A stretch of DNA of 44,057 nucleotides from assembly GCA_041658405.1 (NCBI GenBank), contig JBBAAG010000016.1:1-44057 (forward strand), written 5' to 3'. This document shows, in pieces, positions 1 to 8,938 of the stretch (within the stretch, counting starts at the first letter, position 1; each line of letters starts with the position of its first letter). The position numbers were made by a program, and so were the translations under genes. Source of the stretch: Elusimicrobiota bacterium. Lineage in GTDB: Bacteria; Elusimicrobiota; UBA5214; JBBAAG01. The notes beneath the pieces were generated by a model that saw nothing but the letters and a program-made list of their open reading frames with translations, was not told where the DNA came from and searched no databases.

Positions 1-24
1 AACATCAATATTACCCCGTATAAC

Positions 25-2718
25 CTATTTCTGTTCAGCTAATTTAATTGTTACAGCCTTAGTTTCCCCAGCCCGGATAGCGGATTTAACTTCCTTAATC
101 TCGTACCCGCTTTTCCCAACGGCAATCACAACCTTCCCCGGTGAGACATACCCTTGCCAGATACCTTTATTATCAGTTGACTTAAATGCTCCGCCATTGA
201 TTGAAATCCCTACGTTATCAATAGGTTCACCTGATAATGTTTCAAGTACTTGAACCTTAATATACGATTTTGTATCAACCCCATCAGTTTTTGTCTTCAC
301 CCCTGAACCACTGACACTCACAGGTGCATCATCCTGAAGGATATTAATAGTCATTGCTTCCTTAGTAACATTAATTCTTTTCTTAACCGTATTTTTTTTC
401 TTAGGATGCATAAATACCAGTTCATACTTCCCGGGTTTTAATTTATACCTATACGGCGTAGTCTCTGCAGTTACCAGTTGTCCTGTATTATCAGAGATAC
501 CGACAATAATTTTTTCATCATTGCCCGCATCGGGAAACTTTGCGCATATATACAACCCGGGTTCAAGGTTAAACATAAACTGTGTCCTAGCCCCGCTGCC
601 TTCGGTACCGATTTCGAATTCTCCTTCAAAAGGATCCACACCGTATTTTTCAATTCTAACGGTATGATTTCCCACGCCAATCGCTACGCGTTCAAGCGGT
701 GTTACCCCAAGATATGTTTCATCAACATATACTGACGCTGTGGGTGGCTGTGAATTTATAGAGACCCACATTTTTAACTTACCTGTTATAACAAACCGTG
801 CCAGCCCACCGGGCCCGTCTTTGTTAAATACCGCATCCCAAAAACGTTTATCTATAATCATCCCGCCTGAAATTTCTGAGAAGTCTAATTCAGCAGCAAT
901 ACTTTCATACTGAAGTTCCCCGGGACTTGATACATACTTCATCTCAACCTTATGCTTACCAGTCTTAAACGGCAGGTCAGCTACCGGTGTCTTGACACCC
1001 AGCAGTACTTTGTCAACATACACTTCCGCACCGGATGGAATGGATTTAAACGAAACCAGGCACTCAAACGGCACAACATAAGTTTCACTTGACTTCGTTT
1101 TAATAACCCTACTGCCGGGAATACTTACCGGCTGCCCGGTTTTTGAAATACTTACCGTTTGTTCTACAGCAGAAAACCCTTGTTTTTCGAGTTTGATATA
1201 GTAAACCCCTGCGGAAAGCCTTGATACCGGTAATGGAGTATTCCCAGAAAGCACAACAACTTTTTTTGAACCCTTAACTGCTTCAACTGTAAGAACCGCG
1301 CCAGTGGGAGTACTGTCAATAACAAAACTTGGCGCCCAGATAATGTTGTGAAGATACCTTCCCCTGGAAGTTAGCTGAAGCACAGTATCCGTTACCACAT
1401 AACCCAGTAGTGCGAGTACTGCTATACTAATCCCGCCAAGAACCCAGAGTTTATATTTTTTAGTTGTATCAGCCACATAGTCAAATACAGTTTTTTCACG
1501 GCTACTGCTTTTCTTAGGTACAGATGCCGGTATATGCTGTACACCCTTAGGCTGAGTTTTAAATTCAGGCACCGAACTTTTTAACGTTGGTGACTGAGGC
1601 TTAAAAGTCCCTGTTTTTTCAGGTGCAATCCCCTGTTCCTTAAACTCTCTATGTTCTGCTACCGGCTGGGGCGTAGTAGTTTTACGGGGAATAGTACCTC
1701 CCGGCGTTTTCTGCGGGGCAGCCGGCGTGTTCTTAAGGCTTAACGATGCAAGCAACTCTTTCGTCCGCAGTTCCTCAAGTTCCATCTCCCTAGCCAAAAG
1801 TTTGTTTAAATAAATCTTGAGATCACCCTGGCGGTTACCCCAGTCACACGTATGCAGCCACCGCAGTAAATCCACGAACATCTCTTTTGCATTCTCATAC
1901 CTTAACGTCAAATCTATCTGTAATGCCCGGTGTAATGCTTCAATCACTTCTTCCGGTATCTGCATTTCATCTAAAAGCTTAAAATCAATATTCCCTTGTG
2001 ACGCGCGTGTCCATGCTTCTGTCTCCCCGTTTGTTCCATACGCCTTTTTCCCGGTTAGCACTTCATATAAAACTAATCCTGTTGAGAAAATGTCAGATTG
2101 CGCAGTTAGATTCGGATTATTATTTGCCTGTTCCGGTGACATATAACTAAACTTCCCGCGTAAACCTTCACGTTTCCCGTATGAAGGCCCTGTGGACGTT
2201 GTACTCAACACTTTTGCGATACCGAAATCCGCAAGTTTAACTTTCCCGTCGTAATACATCATGATATTCGCGGGTGAAATATCGCGATGAACAATCCCCA
2301 GCGGCTGACCGGTGAGATCGTCAATCCTTGCGTGGGCATAATCCTCAGCTTTAAGTATCTGAGAGATAATATAAACCCCGATCTCCTTAGGCAATATTTC
2401 ATTCTCAATTTTTTCTTTTAAATACTGGAGATCACACCCGCGGACGTATTCCATCACAATATACCACTCTTTTTCTTCGGTCTGAAAATAATCTATTACA
2501 CGCACAATGTTTTCGTGTTCAAGCTTAGCGGTATTAACAGCTTCCGAGTGGAACATCTCAATTAACGCGGTACTCCTCGCGAGATGTGTATGAAGTTTTT
2601 TTAATGCCACAAATTTTTCAAGATGCCGTGCCCATGCTTTGTACACGGTCCCGAACCCGCCGGGTTCACCGATTTGTTCAAGTATTACGTAACGGTTTGA
2701 TACTATTTTGTATTCCAT
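25..2718 (-). CDS. Transmembrane Ser/Thr protein kinase with PEGA-type sensor domains
   Basis: An 897-residue Hanks-type protein kinase anchored in the inner membrane. The kinase domain spans residues ~9-290: glycine loop GEPGGFGTVY (17-26), ATP-binding Lys40, Glu59, catalytic loop HRDISPAN (144-151), DFG (164-166) and SPE (194-196), so all core catalytic residues are present. A Pro/Thr-rich linker (~330-415) leads to one membrane helix (~424-442). The remaining ~450 residues should be periplasmic and contain at least three PEGA-like beta units (near 466-530, 555-605 and 665-715, with the typical SxPxGAxVYVD pattern). The end is a carboxypeptidase-regulatory-like beta domain. It starts at ATG 2718 inside the 3' end of the preceding glycosyltransferase (16-base overlap), so it is probably co-transcribed with the glycan genes. 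By family analogy it may phosphorylate envelope proteins in response to a cell-wall or surface cue; substrate and signal are unknown. The stop codon is TAG at 27-25. Confidence 0.93.
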   Translation of the reverse strand: MEYKIVSNRYVILEQIGEPGGFGTVYKAWARHLEKFVALKKLHTHLARSTALIEMFHSEAVNTAKLEHENIVRVIDYFQTEEKEWYIVMEYVRGCDLQYLKEKIENEILPKEIGVYIISQILKAEDYAHARIDDLTGQPLGIVHRDISPANIMMYYDGKVKLADFGIAKVLSTTSTGPSYGKREGLRGKFSYMSPEQANNNPNLTAQSDIFSTGLVLYEVLTGKKAYGTNGETEAWTRASQGNIDFKLLDEMQIPEEVIEALHRALQIDLTLRYENAKEMFVDLLRWLHTCDWGNRQGDLKIYLNKLLAREMELEELRTKELLASLSLKNTPAAPQKTPGGTIPRKTTTPQPVAEHREFKEQGIAPEKTGTFKPQSPTLKSSVPEFKTQPKGVQHIPASVPKKSSSREKTVFDYVADTTKKYKLWVLGGISIAVLALLGYVVTDTVLQLTSRGRYLHNIIWAPSFVIDSTPTGAVLTVEAVKGSKKVVVLSGNTPLPVSRLSAGVYYIKLEKQGFSAVEQTVSISKTGQPVSIPGSRVIKTKSSETYVVPFECLVSFKSIPSGAEVYVDKVLLGVKTPVADLPFKTGKHKVEMKYVSSPGELQYESIAAELDFSEISGGMIIDKRFWDAVFNKDGPGGLARFVITGKLKMWVSINSQPPTASVYVDETYLGVTPLERVAIGVGNHTVRIEKYGVDPFEGEFEIGTEGSGARTQFMFNLEPGLYICAKFPDAGNDEKIIVGISDNTGQLVTAETTPYRYKLKPGKYELVFMHPKKKNTVKKRINVTKEAMTINILQDDAPVSVSGSGVKTKTDGVDTKSYIKVQVLETLSGEPIDNVGISINGGAFKSTDNKGIWQGYVSPGKVVIAVGKSGYEIKEVKSAIRAGETKAVTIKLAEQK

Positions 2719-3866
2719 TTTTGTCTCACTAAATCAGTATACAATTCTTCCTGTTGGATTACCATATAATCAATATCATACTCTCGGTTTATCAATTCAC
2801 TACCCGCCGTACCATACTGCTGTGCCAGTTCGTTATTCTGTATCAGGTATACAACCTTCTCCGCAAGTGTTCTATAATCCTTTGGCTCAATAAGATAACC
2901 TGTTTTATCGGGAATAACGATCTCTTTCACACCATCCACTGCGTACGCTACTACAGGCTTGGCACAAGCCATTGCTTCCAGGATTGATCGCGGTAATCCT
3001 TCCCATAATGAACTCATCGCAAACACGTCAGTAATTTTTAGTAACTGCCCGACATCTTTTCTCCAACCAAGAAGTTTTACTGTGTTTTCAAGTTTTAGTT
3101 CAGCTATTAAACTTTCAATCATCCCCCGTTGTTCACCATCACCGATAAACAAATACTTTATATTCCCAACCTTTTCAGACGCAAGCTTTGCTGATTTTAT
3201 CATGTCAACCAGATTTTTCTGTGGTTTAAACGGGCCAATGGTTGTAACCACTCTATCTTCAGGTTTTAAACCCAACTTCTTTTTTTCTTCAATAACATCA
3301 ACAACTATACCCTTATACTTCCCAACGGGTATCCCGCTGCGTATAACAGCATACTGTTCACGTTTACCAATCCCCGAACTCAACGCTTTCTCAATATTAT
3401 CCTTAGCTACGGTAACCAGTTTATCAGTGAACCCTGAAGTAAACTTTTCAATCAATACATACAAAACTTTAACTATAGGATTTTGGAAATCATGAAACCC
3501 AAACCCGTGATAAGTATGCACTATTACCGGCACCCCAGCAACCCACGCGGCGATACGCCCGAGAATCCCGGCTTTTGACGAATGAGTATGCACAACCACA
3601 GGCATATTTTTTTTCAGTACCTTGTACAATTCAAATAACGCAGAAATATCTTTCAACGGATGTATTTCACGGATTAATGACGGCACGAAATGTAAATACA
3701 GGTTCGGTACGGTTTTAGCTTCTTCATCAAGTATTCCTCCGGGACCACATACAAGCCCGGGCTCAAATTTATCGCGGTTAAGATACTTAACGGTATGCAA
3801 TGTATTCCCTTGCGCACCGCCAAGTTCAAGTTTTGTAATAATATGATAAACCCTTATCTTATCCAT
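2703..3866 (-). CDS. GT4-family (GT-B fold) glycosyltransferase
   Basis: A 387-residue retaining glycosyltransferase of the GT4/RfaB group, predicted to be a cytoplasmic membrane-face enzyme that transfers a sugar from a nucleotide sugar to a growing lipid-linked glycan. The N-terminal acceptor domain opens with the LELGGAQGNTLH motif typical of these enzymes. The C-terminal donor domain has the GPFKPQKN segment and the EX7E motif in WEGLPRSILEAMACAKPVVA. Length matches the family norm (360-400). Its ATG lies 8 bases inside the end of the upstream FAD enzyme, with GGGG about 10 bases upstream, and its 3' end overlaps the kinase gene by 16 bases. Donor and acceptor cannot be read from the sequence. 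Confidence 0.93.
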   Translation of the reverse strand: MDKIRVYHIITKLELGGAQGNTLHTVKYLNRDKFEPGLVCGPGGILDEEAKTVPNLYLHFVPSLIREIHPLKDISALFELYKVLKKNMPVVVHTHSSKAGILGRIAAWVAGVPVIVHTYHGFGFHDFQNPIVKVLYVLIEKFTSGFTDKLVTVAKDNIEKALSSGIGKREQYAVIRSGIPVGKYKGIVVDVIEEKKKLGLKPEDRVVTTIGPFKPQKNLVDMIKSAKLASEKVGNIKYLFIGDGEQRGMIESLIAELKLENTVKLLGWRKDVGQLLKITDVFAMSSLWEGLPRSILEAMACAKPVVAYAVDGVKEIVIPDKTGYLIEPKDYRTLAEKVVYLIQNNELAQQYGTAGSELINREYDIDYMVIQQEELYTDLVRQKWNTK

Positions 3867-5175
3867 TGACTATCATCCCCGCAACTTTTTGCCCATGAAT
3901 AATTGCATCTTCCATAGCACTATACTCCCACGCACCATACCGCCCGACAGAATGTATACTCTTCCTATTCAAATACTTTTGTATCTTAGCAACAGCCCTC
4001 CCGCGGTTAAAATCATATACGACATATGCATATGGTATTATTACTGCCTGTAAAACAACGATTTTATCAGATGGCCGTATAATACCCGCAATGATCAAAC
4101 CATCAACCGCATCCTTCACATGTTTTTCGGTATTAATCCGTTCGTCTTGATGAAACGCAACTTCCACGTATAATGAAGAATAATTTTTATTTGGCACAAC
4201 ATCCACAGAAAAATTGTTTTGAAAACCAACACGGTAATAATTATATTTATCCTCCGGGAAATATATCCAGTGCTTATCACTTATATTCCTGGCTACACCG
4301 ATGTTTATACACAAAACCTTTGTACTTCTAAGCGCTTTCCCGGCATTAACAATCTCACCCGGCGCGTCTTTAATACGCCTTACAAATTCGGGTAAAGGAA
4401 TTGTGGAAACAAGAGTGTTGTACTTCACCCACCCGCTTTTTGATAACAGTACGGTTTTATTGTTACAATCAATACTTAACACCTCATCGGAAAAAGATAT
4501 TTTATCCCTAACCCTTGCAGCAAAACCATCCACCAATGACTGTATTCCCCCGCGTTTAGGATAATAAAAATCGGCGTTATACCCCTTACTGTTTTTTGAC
4601 TGATCCGTTAATGCGCCGGTGAGAATATCCTCCAAACTTGTTTTTGGAACATAATTCCCAACACCTTCCGGTGACATTAGTTTAGGGTTTATCCTCCATA
4701 ATTTTGTGTTATAGGGAAACATAAAATGCCGGCTGATACCTTTCCCAAAATATTTTATACTCCAATCATAAAAACTTCTTACTTCATGCCCGCTTTTACT
4801 ACGGTTAAACAATGTGTCAACGTACCCCATCACACAATCTCTCACTATTTCCGCAGGTAGGCCGAATGTATTTACCTGGAATGGAGCAGGCGTATACTTT
4901 CCGCACATATGCACCCACGAATTCCTGCGATGCGACACCAACCCGCTGCTAACAATATTTGTAACAAATTTCCTTACTTCCTGGTTTTTAAAATGCAATA
5001 AATGCCCCGTGAAATCAAACTTAAACCCGTTTATATTAACAGACCTGCACAACCCGCCGTACGTTTTTTCTTTCTCAAACACTATACAATCATTGTTAGC
5101 ATGTAACGCATACGCGGTTGAGAGGCCAGTCAACCCGGCACCGAGTATTACAACTTTTCCATTAACTTTTTTCAC
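3859..5175 (-). CDS. FAD-dependent UDP-galactopyranose mutase-like / amine-oxidase-fold protein
   Basis: A 438-residue FAD-binding protein. The Rossmann motif is GAGLTG (12-17), followed by the Glu of the ribose-binding strand (FEKE), the GG motif YGGLCRS (39-45) and FDFTGHLLH (53-61), which resembles the flavin loop of UDP-galactopyranose mutases and protoporphyrinogen-oxidase-like proteins. Members near glycosyltransferases usually isomerise a pyranose sugar nucleotide to the furanose or carry out an uncharacterised sugar or lipid redox step. Start is GTG at 5175, chosen because GGAG lies 10 bases upstream (inside the last codons of the WecA-like gene) and the FAD motif begins within ten residues. 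It overlaps the next gene by 8 bases. Canonical mutase activity is not certain, because the protein is diverged from classical Glf. Confidence 0.8.
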   Translation of the reverse strand: MKKVNGKVVILGAGLTGLSTAYALHANNDCIVFEKEKTYGGLCRSVNINGFKFDFTGHLLHFKNQEVRKFVTNIVSSGLVSHRRNSWVHMCGKYTPAPFQVNTFGLPAEIVRDCVMGYVDTLFNRSKSGHEVRSFYDWSIKYFGKGISRHFMFPYNTKLWRINPKLMSPEGVGNYVPKTSLEDILTGALTDQSKNSKGYNADFYYPKRGGIQSLVDGFAARVRDKISFSDEVLSIDCNNKTVLLSKSGWVKYNTLVSTIPLPEFVRRIKDAPGEIVNAGKALRSTKVLCINIGVARNISDKHWIYFPEDKYNYYRVGFQNNFSVDVVPNKNYSSLYVEVAFHQDERINTEKHVKDAVDGLIIAGIIRPSDKIVVLQAVIIPYAYVVYDFNRGRAVAKIQKYLNRKSIHSVGRYGAWEYSAMEDAIIHGQKVAGMIVNG

Positions 5176-5182
5176 TTGCGGC

Positions 5183-6199
5183 TTACTCCATCTTATACTT
5201 ACTCAAATGCTTCCCGATTAAGACTGCCAGAAGTATAACAAAAACATATACTCCTATCGCGTACCATAATTGTACACGTGTAACAACCCATGCGCAAAAA
5301 CCTATAAACATCGTAGCTCCCACTGCCGCAAATACTACCTGTACCCGTGATAAACCCGCAGCGGTAAGCCTTAATGCTAAATGATCCTTACTCCCCAGAA
5401 ACGGCGACTTCCCCTGTTGAATTCTCAATATTGAAACATATACTGTATCAAACAACGGTATACCCAGTATCAACAGCGGCACATAAACGGCAATAGGGTT
5501 AACATTAGTATATGTTGTGCTTAGCGATAACGCAGCAAGTACAAACCCAATCCCTAAAGCACCGGTATCGCCAAGAAATATCTTTAACTTTTTTGACATA
5601 TTATACGGCATAAACCCAATACACGCACCAGCCATGATTACGCTTGCAAAATTGACATAAATATCTTCACCAGGTAATGCAATAAAGAAAAAGGATAACG
5701 CCGAAATCGCAGCTACACCGGATGATAAACCATCCATAATATCTATAATATTAAGTGCATTAGTTACCCCAACAACCCATACAATAGTAATAATATCCGC
5801 AAGATAGTCCGGCTGTATAAACTTTATACGTATATCAAACATCAACAACATACACGCTGCGAGTATCTGCCACACAAATTTTACTTTATACCCCAACCCT
5901 CCGTGTTTAATATCATCCACCAACCCAACGATGGTAATAAAAGTTAATCCAAACAATATCCCGCGTAATGACCTTAAGGTACCCGTAGGAAAACTTGTGA
6001 AATACCTAAGGATAAGCATTGACAGCACAAATGCTAAATATACAGCTAACCCTCCGAGATACGGCACCGGAATTTTATGAGTTTTGATACTAGTGATTGG
6101 CTTATCATAAATATTAAATCTTACCGCAAGAAAACGGAATAACGGCGTTAATACTAAACCTAACACCAGTGAAATAATAAAAATCTTAAAATATACCAT
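5183..6199 (-). CDS. WecA/MraY-type undecaprenyl-phosphate sugar-1-phosphate transferase
   Basis: A 338-residue polytopic membrane enzyme of the polyprenyl-phosphate N-acetylhexosamine-1-phosphate transferase family, which starts a glycan on undecaprenyl phosphate using a UDP-sugar. Diagnostic motifs are in order: GLVDDIKHG with Asp95-Asp96, NALNIIDIMDGL with Asp153 and Asp156, FLGDTGA with Asp211, and the loop KDHLALRL (271-278) at the place of the family His motif. About 10-11 hydrophobic helices are visible. The C-terminal loop is closer to WecA/TagO/WbpL than to MraY, so O-antigen-type priming is more likely than peptidoglycan. It starts at ATG 6199 with GAGAGGGT upstream. It probably provides the lipid-linked first sugar for the neighbouring transferases. 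Confidence 0.93.
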   Translation of the reverse strand: MVYFKIFIISLVLGLVLTPLFRFLAVRFNIYDKPITSIKTHKIPVPYLGGLAVYLAFVLSMLILRYFTSFPTGTLRSLRGILFGLTFITIVGLVDDIKHGGLGYKVKFVWQILAACMLLMFDIRIKFIQPDYLADIITIVWVVGVTNALNIIDIMDGLSSGVAAISALSFFFIALPGEDIYVNFASVIMAGACIGFMPYNMSKKLKIFLGDTGALGIGFVLAALSLSTTYTNVNPIAVYVPLLILGIPLFDTVYVSILRIQQGKSPFLGSKDHLALRLTAAGLSRVQVVFAAVGATMFIGFCAWVVTRVQLWYAIGVYVFVILLAVLIGKHLSKYKME

Positions 6200-6236
6200 A
6201 ATCTACCCTCTCACACCTTTTTTGTTTTATTCTCAA

Positions 6237-8228
6237 TTATGCCCTGGCGTATAACGTAACACCATTACATGAAACCACTTTCTTAAACTTTTTCTCCAGT
6301 ACTTCGTTATGTAACTTCCATCCTCTATCTGTGAACCTCACACTCTCATAAGACTGTAACCGTTTAAACTCAGGTTCATTGAAAACAATGTGGTTATAGT
6401 GGTTAGCTACAAGAAATTGTTCAACTTCAGAGATATCACGCGCATTGTTAACCGTTTTAAAATACCCATCCTGCACAAATACGTTTGTTATCCTAAACTG
6501 GCATTCATAATAATATCCCCGCTGGTCACCGATCAATAACACCTTGCCGCCCTTATCAACGTACTTATTTACAACTTCTGCTACGGGGTAATAGTTAATC
6601 TTAGCGGCAAGATAATCATGTTTTATCTGAACCCCCATTGCTGCCGGGAACATACCTGTGATATCGTGTATCATAAAATACAAAAACAAATTAGACACCA
6701 CCATAAGTACCAGTACACAATACACCACAACTTTACCTGCGCGGTTAAGAATTTGTTCAATACCTGCCAACCCAATCCCCGATAATAACGCTAATACAGG
6801 CAATAGCGGGACAAGAAAACGTAAAACCTGTTTTGTGAAGAACCAACCAAAAAAGATTACTGCTGCGTAAATCCCCAGCATCTTTCCTGCATTAGCGAAC
6901 CTAACAGAAAAAAATATTGATGGTAGAAACAGAAGGTACCATATCCACCCGATATCCCCAAGTACATCAATCCCACCGCCATACCTCAACGGCTGGTTAA
7001 ACAACCACAACGGAAAGTTAAGTAATTCTATGACAGCATTACTGCGCATACTGTACTCAGTCAGTACCCCAAAGTATCCTTTTACCATCTCAGCCGACCA
7101 AATACCGTTTCCCGAAAATATTTGGTAAAAGAACGGATAAACCGGATTCCCAGTCCCCAAGTAGTTACGTATTGCCCAGGGAAGAAACGTTATTACAGCA
7201 ATACCTACCAACCATAATACGGGTACAAACTTTTTTTTCAACAGCAAAATCAATACCGCACCTGCACCACCCAGCGCAGCAGTATACTTTATCCCTACCG
7301 CGAAACCCGCGATAATACCTGCAAGAACGATCCAGATAAACTTATCTTCAGCGACATACTCGTTTATGCAGATGAATAATAGTAACACAAAAAACGCGAG
7401 CCCTGTTTCAACATAAGTACTACCCGATAACAACATCACTGCCGGGGTTAAAGAATACAGTATTGTTGCATAAATCCCGCTTTTTTCGTTCAGGTACTTT
7501 TTTGAATAAAACCGTATTAAAACGATGATTCCTAAGAGAAAAACATAACTAAGCAGGTTTGCTCCATACTCACTTCCCAGCAATAACATAAAAGCATACA
7601 TAAGTTCCATATTTTGAGGAAAATACGAAAACAAATTACCTTCAACCGGTACAATCCTATGCTGCTGTACATAATACCCGGGAAGAGACATATGGTACAC
7701 CAAAGAATCGTAGTATGTAACTGGCGCATAGCATGACAATAACACAACGCTTAATACAAACACTAAAATGATCCCTAAATACCCTGTATAGTTAACCCAA
7801 TCCTCACGAAGTTCATTTATCACTACGCCAATTTGTTTAATAAAACCGTACTTGATGTTGAGTCCTATGGGCAACACTACCGCCGCCCATGCTGATAGAG
7901 GATACATCAACCCTGTAACACCCAAACAATAAAGTATCACTGCACTAACGCATACGCCTATGCCAAAATATATTATAGACCTGAACGCCAGTGTATGATT
8001 CTCAAGCCACCACACAGCGTCATTACGCAAAAAGAAGTAACGGATAACTACTCTTCCGTAAAGAAGCATTGAAATACATGCTACCCCAAAAAACAATGTT
8101 TGCACAATTTTTTCAATAAGTTCAGGTATTGGATAATAGACAGAATACACCCCTGCTGCGATCATCAACAGCACAAGATATACTGCTAAAATACAGTTCT
8201 TTATTTTTTGGAGGTAAATATTTTGCAT
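6237..8228 (-). CDS. Polytopic GT-C glycosyltransferase (ArnT/PMT-like)
   Basis: A 663-residue inner-membrane protein with about 11-13 hydrophobic helices and a soluble C-terminal domain of ~130 residues, the architecture of GT-C enzymes that use polyprenyl-phosphate sugars in the periplasm. The first large periplasmic loop carries TYYDSLVYH, where Asp is in the position of the GT39/GT83 catalytic acid, and later YFPQNMELMYAF. A paralogue with the same YDSxxYH motif is encoded at 13430-15796. Its ATG is 28 bases inside the end of the DPM1-like gene at 8201-8938. That tight coupling suggests this GT2 makes the lipid-phosphate sugar used here, as ArnC does for ArnT or GtrB for Gtr. Substrate unknown. 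Confidence 0.85.
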   Translation of the reverse strand: MQNIYLQKIKNCILAVYLVLLMIAAGVYSVYYPIPELIEKIVQTLFFGVACISMLLYGRVVIRYFFLRNDAVWWLENHTLAFRSIIYFGIGVCVSAVILYCLGVTGLMYPLSAWAAVVLPIGLNIKYGFIKQIGVVINELREDWVNYTGYLGIILVFVLSVVLLSCYAPVTYYDSLVYHMSLPGYYVQQHRIVPVEGNLFSYFPQNMELMYAFMLLLGSEYGANLLSYVFLLGIIVLIRFYSKKYLNEKSGIYATILYSLTPAVMLLSGSTYVETGLAFFVLLLFICINEYVAEDKFIWIVLAGIIAGFAVGIKYTAALGGAGAVLILLLKKKFVPVLWLVGIAVITFLPWAIRNYLGTGNPVYPFFYQIFSGNGIWSAEMVKGYFGVLTEYSMRSNAVIELLNFPLWLFNQPLRYGGGIDVLGDIGWIWYLLFLPSIFFSVRFANAGKMLGIYAAVIFFGWFFTKQVLRFLVPLLPVLALLSGIGLAGIEQILNRAGKVVVYCVLVLMVVSNLFLYFMIHDITGMFPAAMGVQIKHDYLAAKINYYPVAEVVNKYVDKGGKVLLIGDQRGYYYECQFRITNVFVQDGYFKTVNNARDISEVEQFLVANHYNHIVFNEPEFKRLQSYESVRFTDRGWKLHNEVLEKKFKKVVSCNGVTLYARA

Positions 8229-8938
8229 TTATAAATCCCGGCCTTTGCCAATAAATATTGTATCAACACCCATAATGTTGATAACCCGTAAACCGTACTT
8301 CTAAAAATATTTATGGACGACGCTTCCTCAAAATATCTCGCAGGTACCGGTACATCGCCTATGCGATACCCAAAATATGTTGCCTGTACAAGTATTTGCT
8401 GGTCAAACACGAAATCGTCAGAATTATTTTCCCACGCAATTTTCTCGAGTACTTCACGTTTATACGCGCGATACCCTGAATGAAATTCACCGAGGTTTTG
8501 CCCAAGCAAAATGTTTTCGAGAATGGTTAACCCGCGGTTTGCGATGTATTTATATACCGGCATCTTGCCATTAAGCGCTTCCCTGCGTGTCCTTATGCGG
8601 TTACCCATCATGAAATCACAGATATTTTTCTCAATAAAACCTACCATATACGGCAGTAACCGCGCGTCGTACTGGTAATCCGGATGGATCATAACAATAA
8701 TATCAGCACCCAACTTCAAAGCTTCACTATAACACGTTTTCTGGTTAGCACCATACCCGCGGTTTTTATCATGAACAACAGTCCGTATCCCTAACGACTG
8801 TGCCAGCATAACCGTCCCATCTTTTGACGCATCGTCCACGAGTATAATTTCTGAAACAATATCTTTCGGGATATCGTTAAAAGTGCGTTCCAGTGTTTTC
8901 TCAGCATTATATGCAGGCATTACTACCACGATTTTCAT
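8201..8938 (-). CDS. DPM1-like GT2 polyprenyl-phosphate glycosyltransferase
   Basis: A 245-residue GT-A fold inverting transferase. Visible motifs are VVMPAYNAEKTL at the N-terminus, LVDDASKDGT (34-42), IHPDYQYD (84-91) in the metal/nucleotide region, and FHSGYRAYKREVL (152-164), which is typical of dolichyl/undecaprenyl-phosphate mannose or glucose synthases. A hydrophobic C-terminal segment (~215-235) probably ties it to the membrane. It would transfer a hexose from a nucleotide sugar to a polyprenyl phosphate. The gene starts by a 4-base ATGA overlap with the upstream UPF0104 gene and overlaps the GT-C gene downstream by 28 bases, making a three-gene unit of transporter-like protein, lipid-phosphate sugar synthase and GT-C transferase. 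Confidence 0.9.
   Translation of the reverse strand: MKIVVVMPAYNAEKTLERTFNDIPKDIVSEIILVDDASKDGTVMLAQSLGIRTVVHDKNRGYGANQKTCYSEALKLGADIIVMIHPDYQYDARLLPYMVGFIEKNICDFMMGNRIRTRREALNGKMPVYKYIANRGLTILENILLGQNLGEFHSGYRAYKREVLEKIAWENNSDDFVFDQQILVQATYFGYRIGDVPVPARYFEEASSINIFRSTVYGLSTLWVLIQYLLAKAGIYKCKIFTSKK

Noticed and set aside
1817..2146. Plus-strand open frame of 109 codons opposite the kinase gene
   Set aside because: It is antisense to the conserved kinase domain, shows no recognisable motif, and has a composition typical of a shadow frame.
2959..3495. Plus-strand open frame of 178 codons opposite the GT4 gene
   Set aside because: It is antisense to a well-supported glycosyltransferase. The Ser/Phe/Ile-rich translation is what the reverse frame of such a gene gives.
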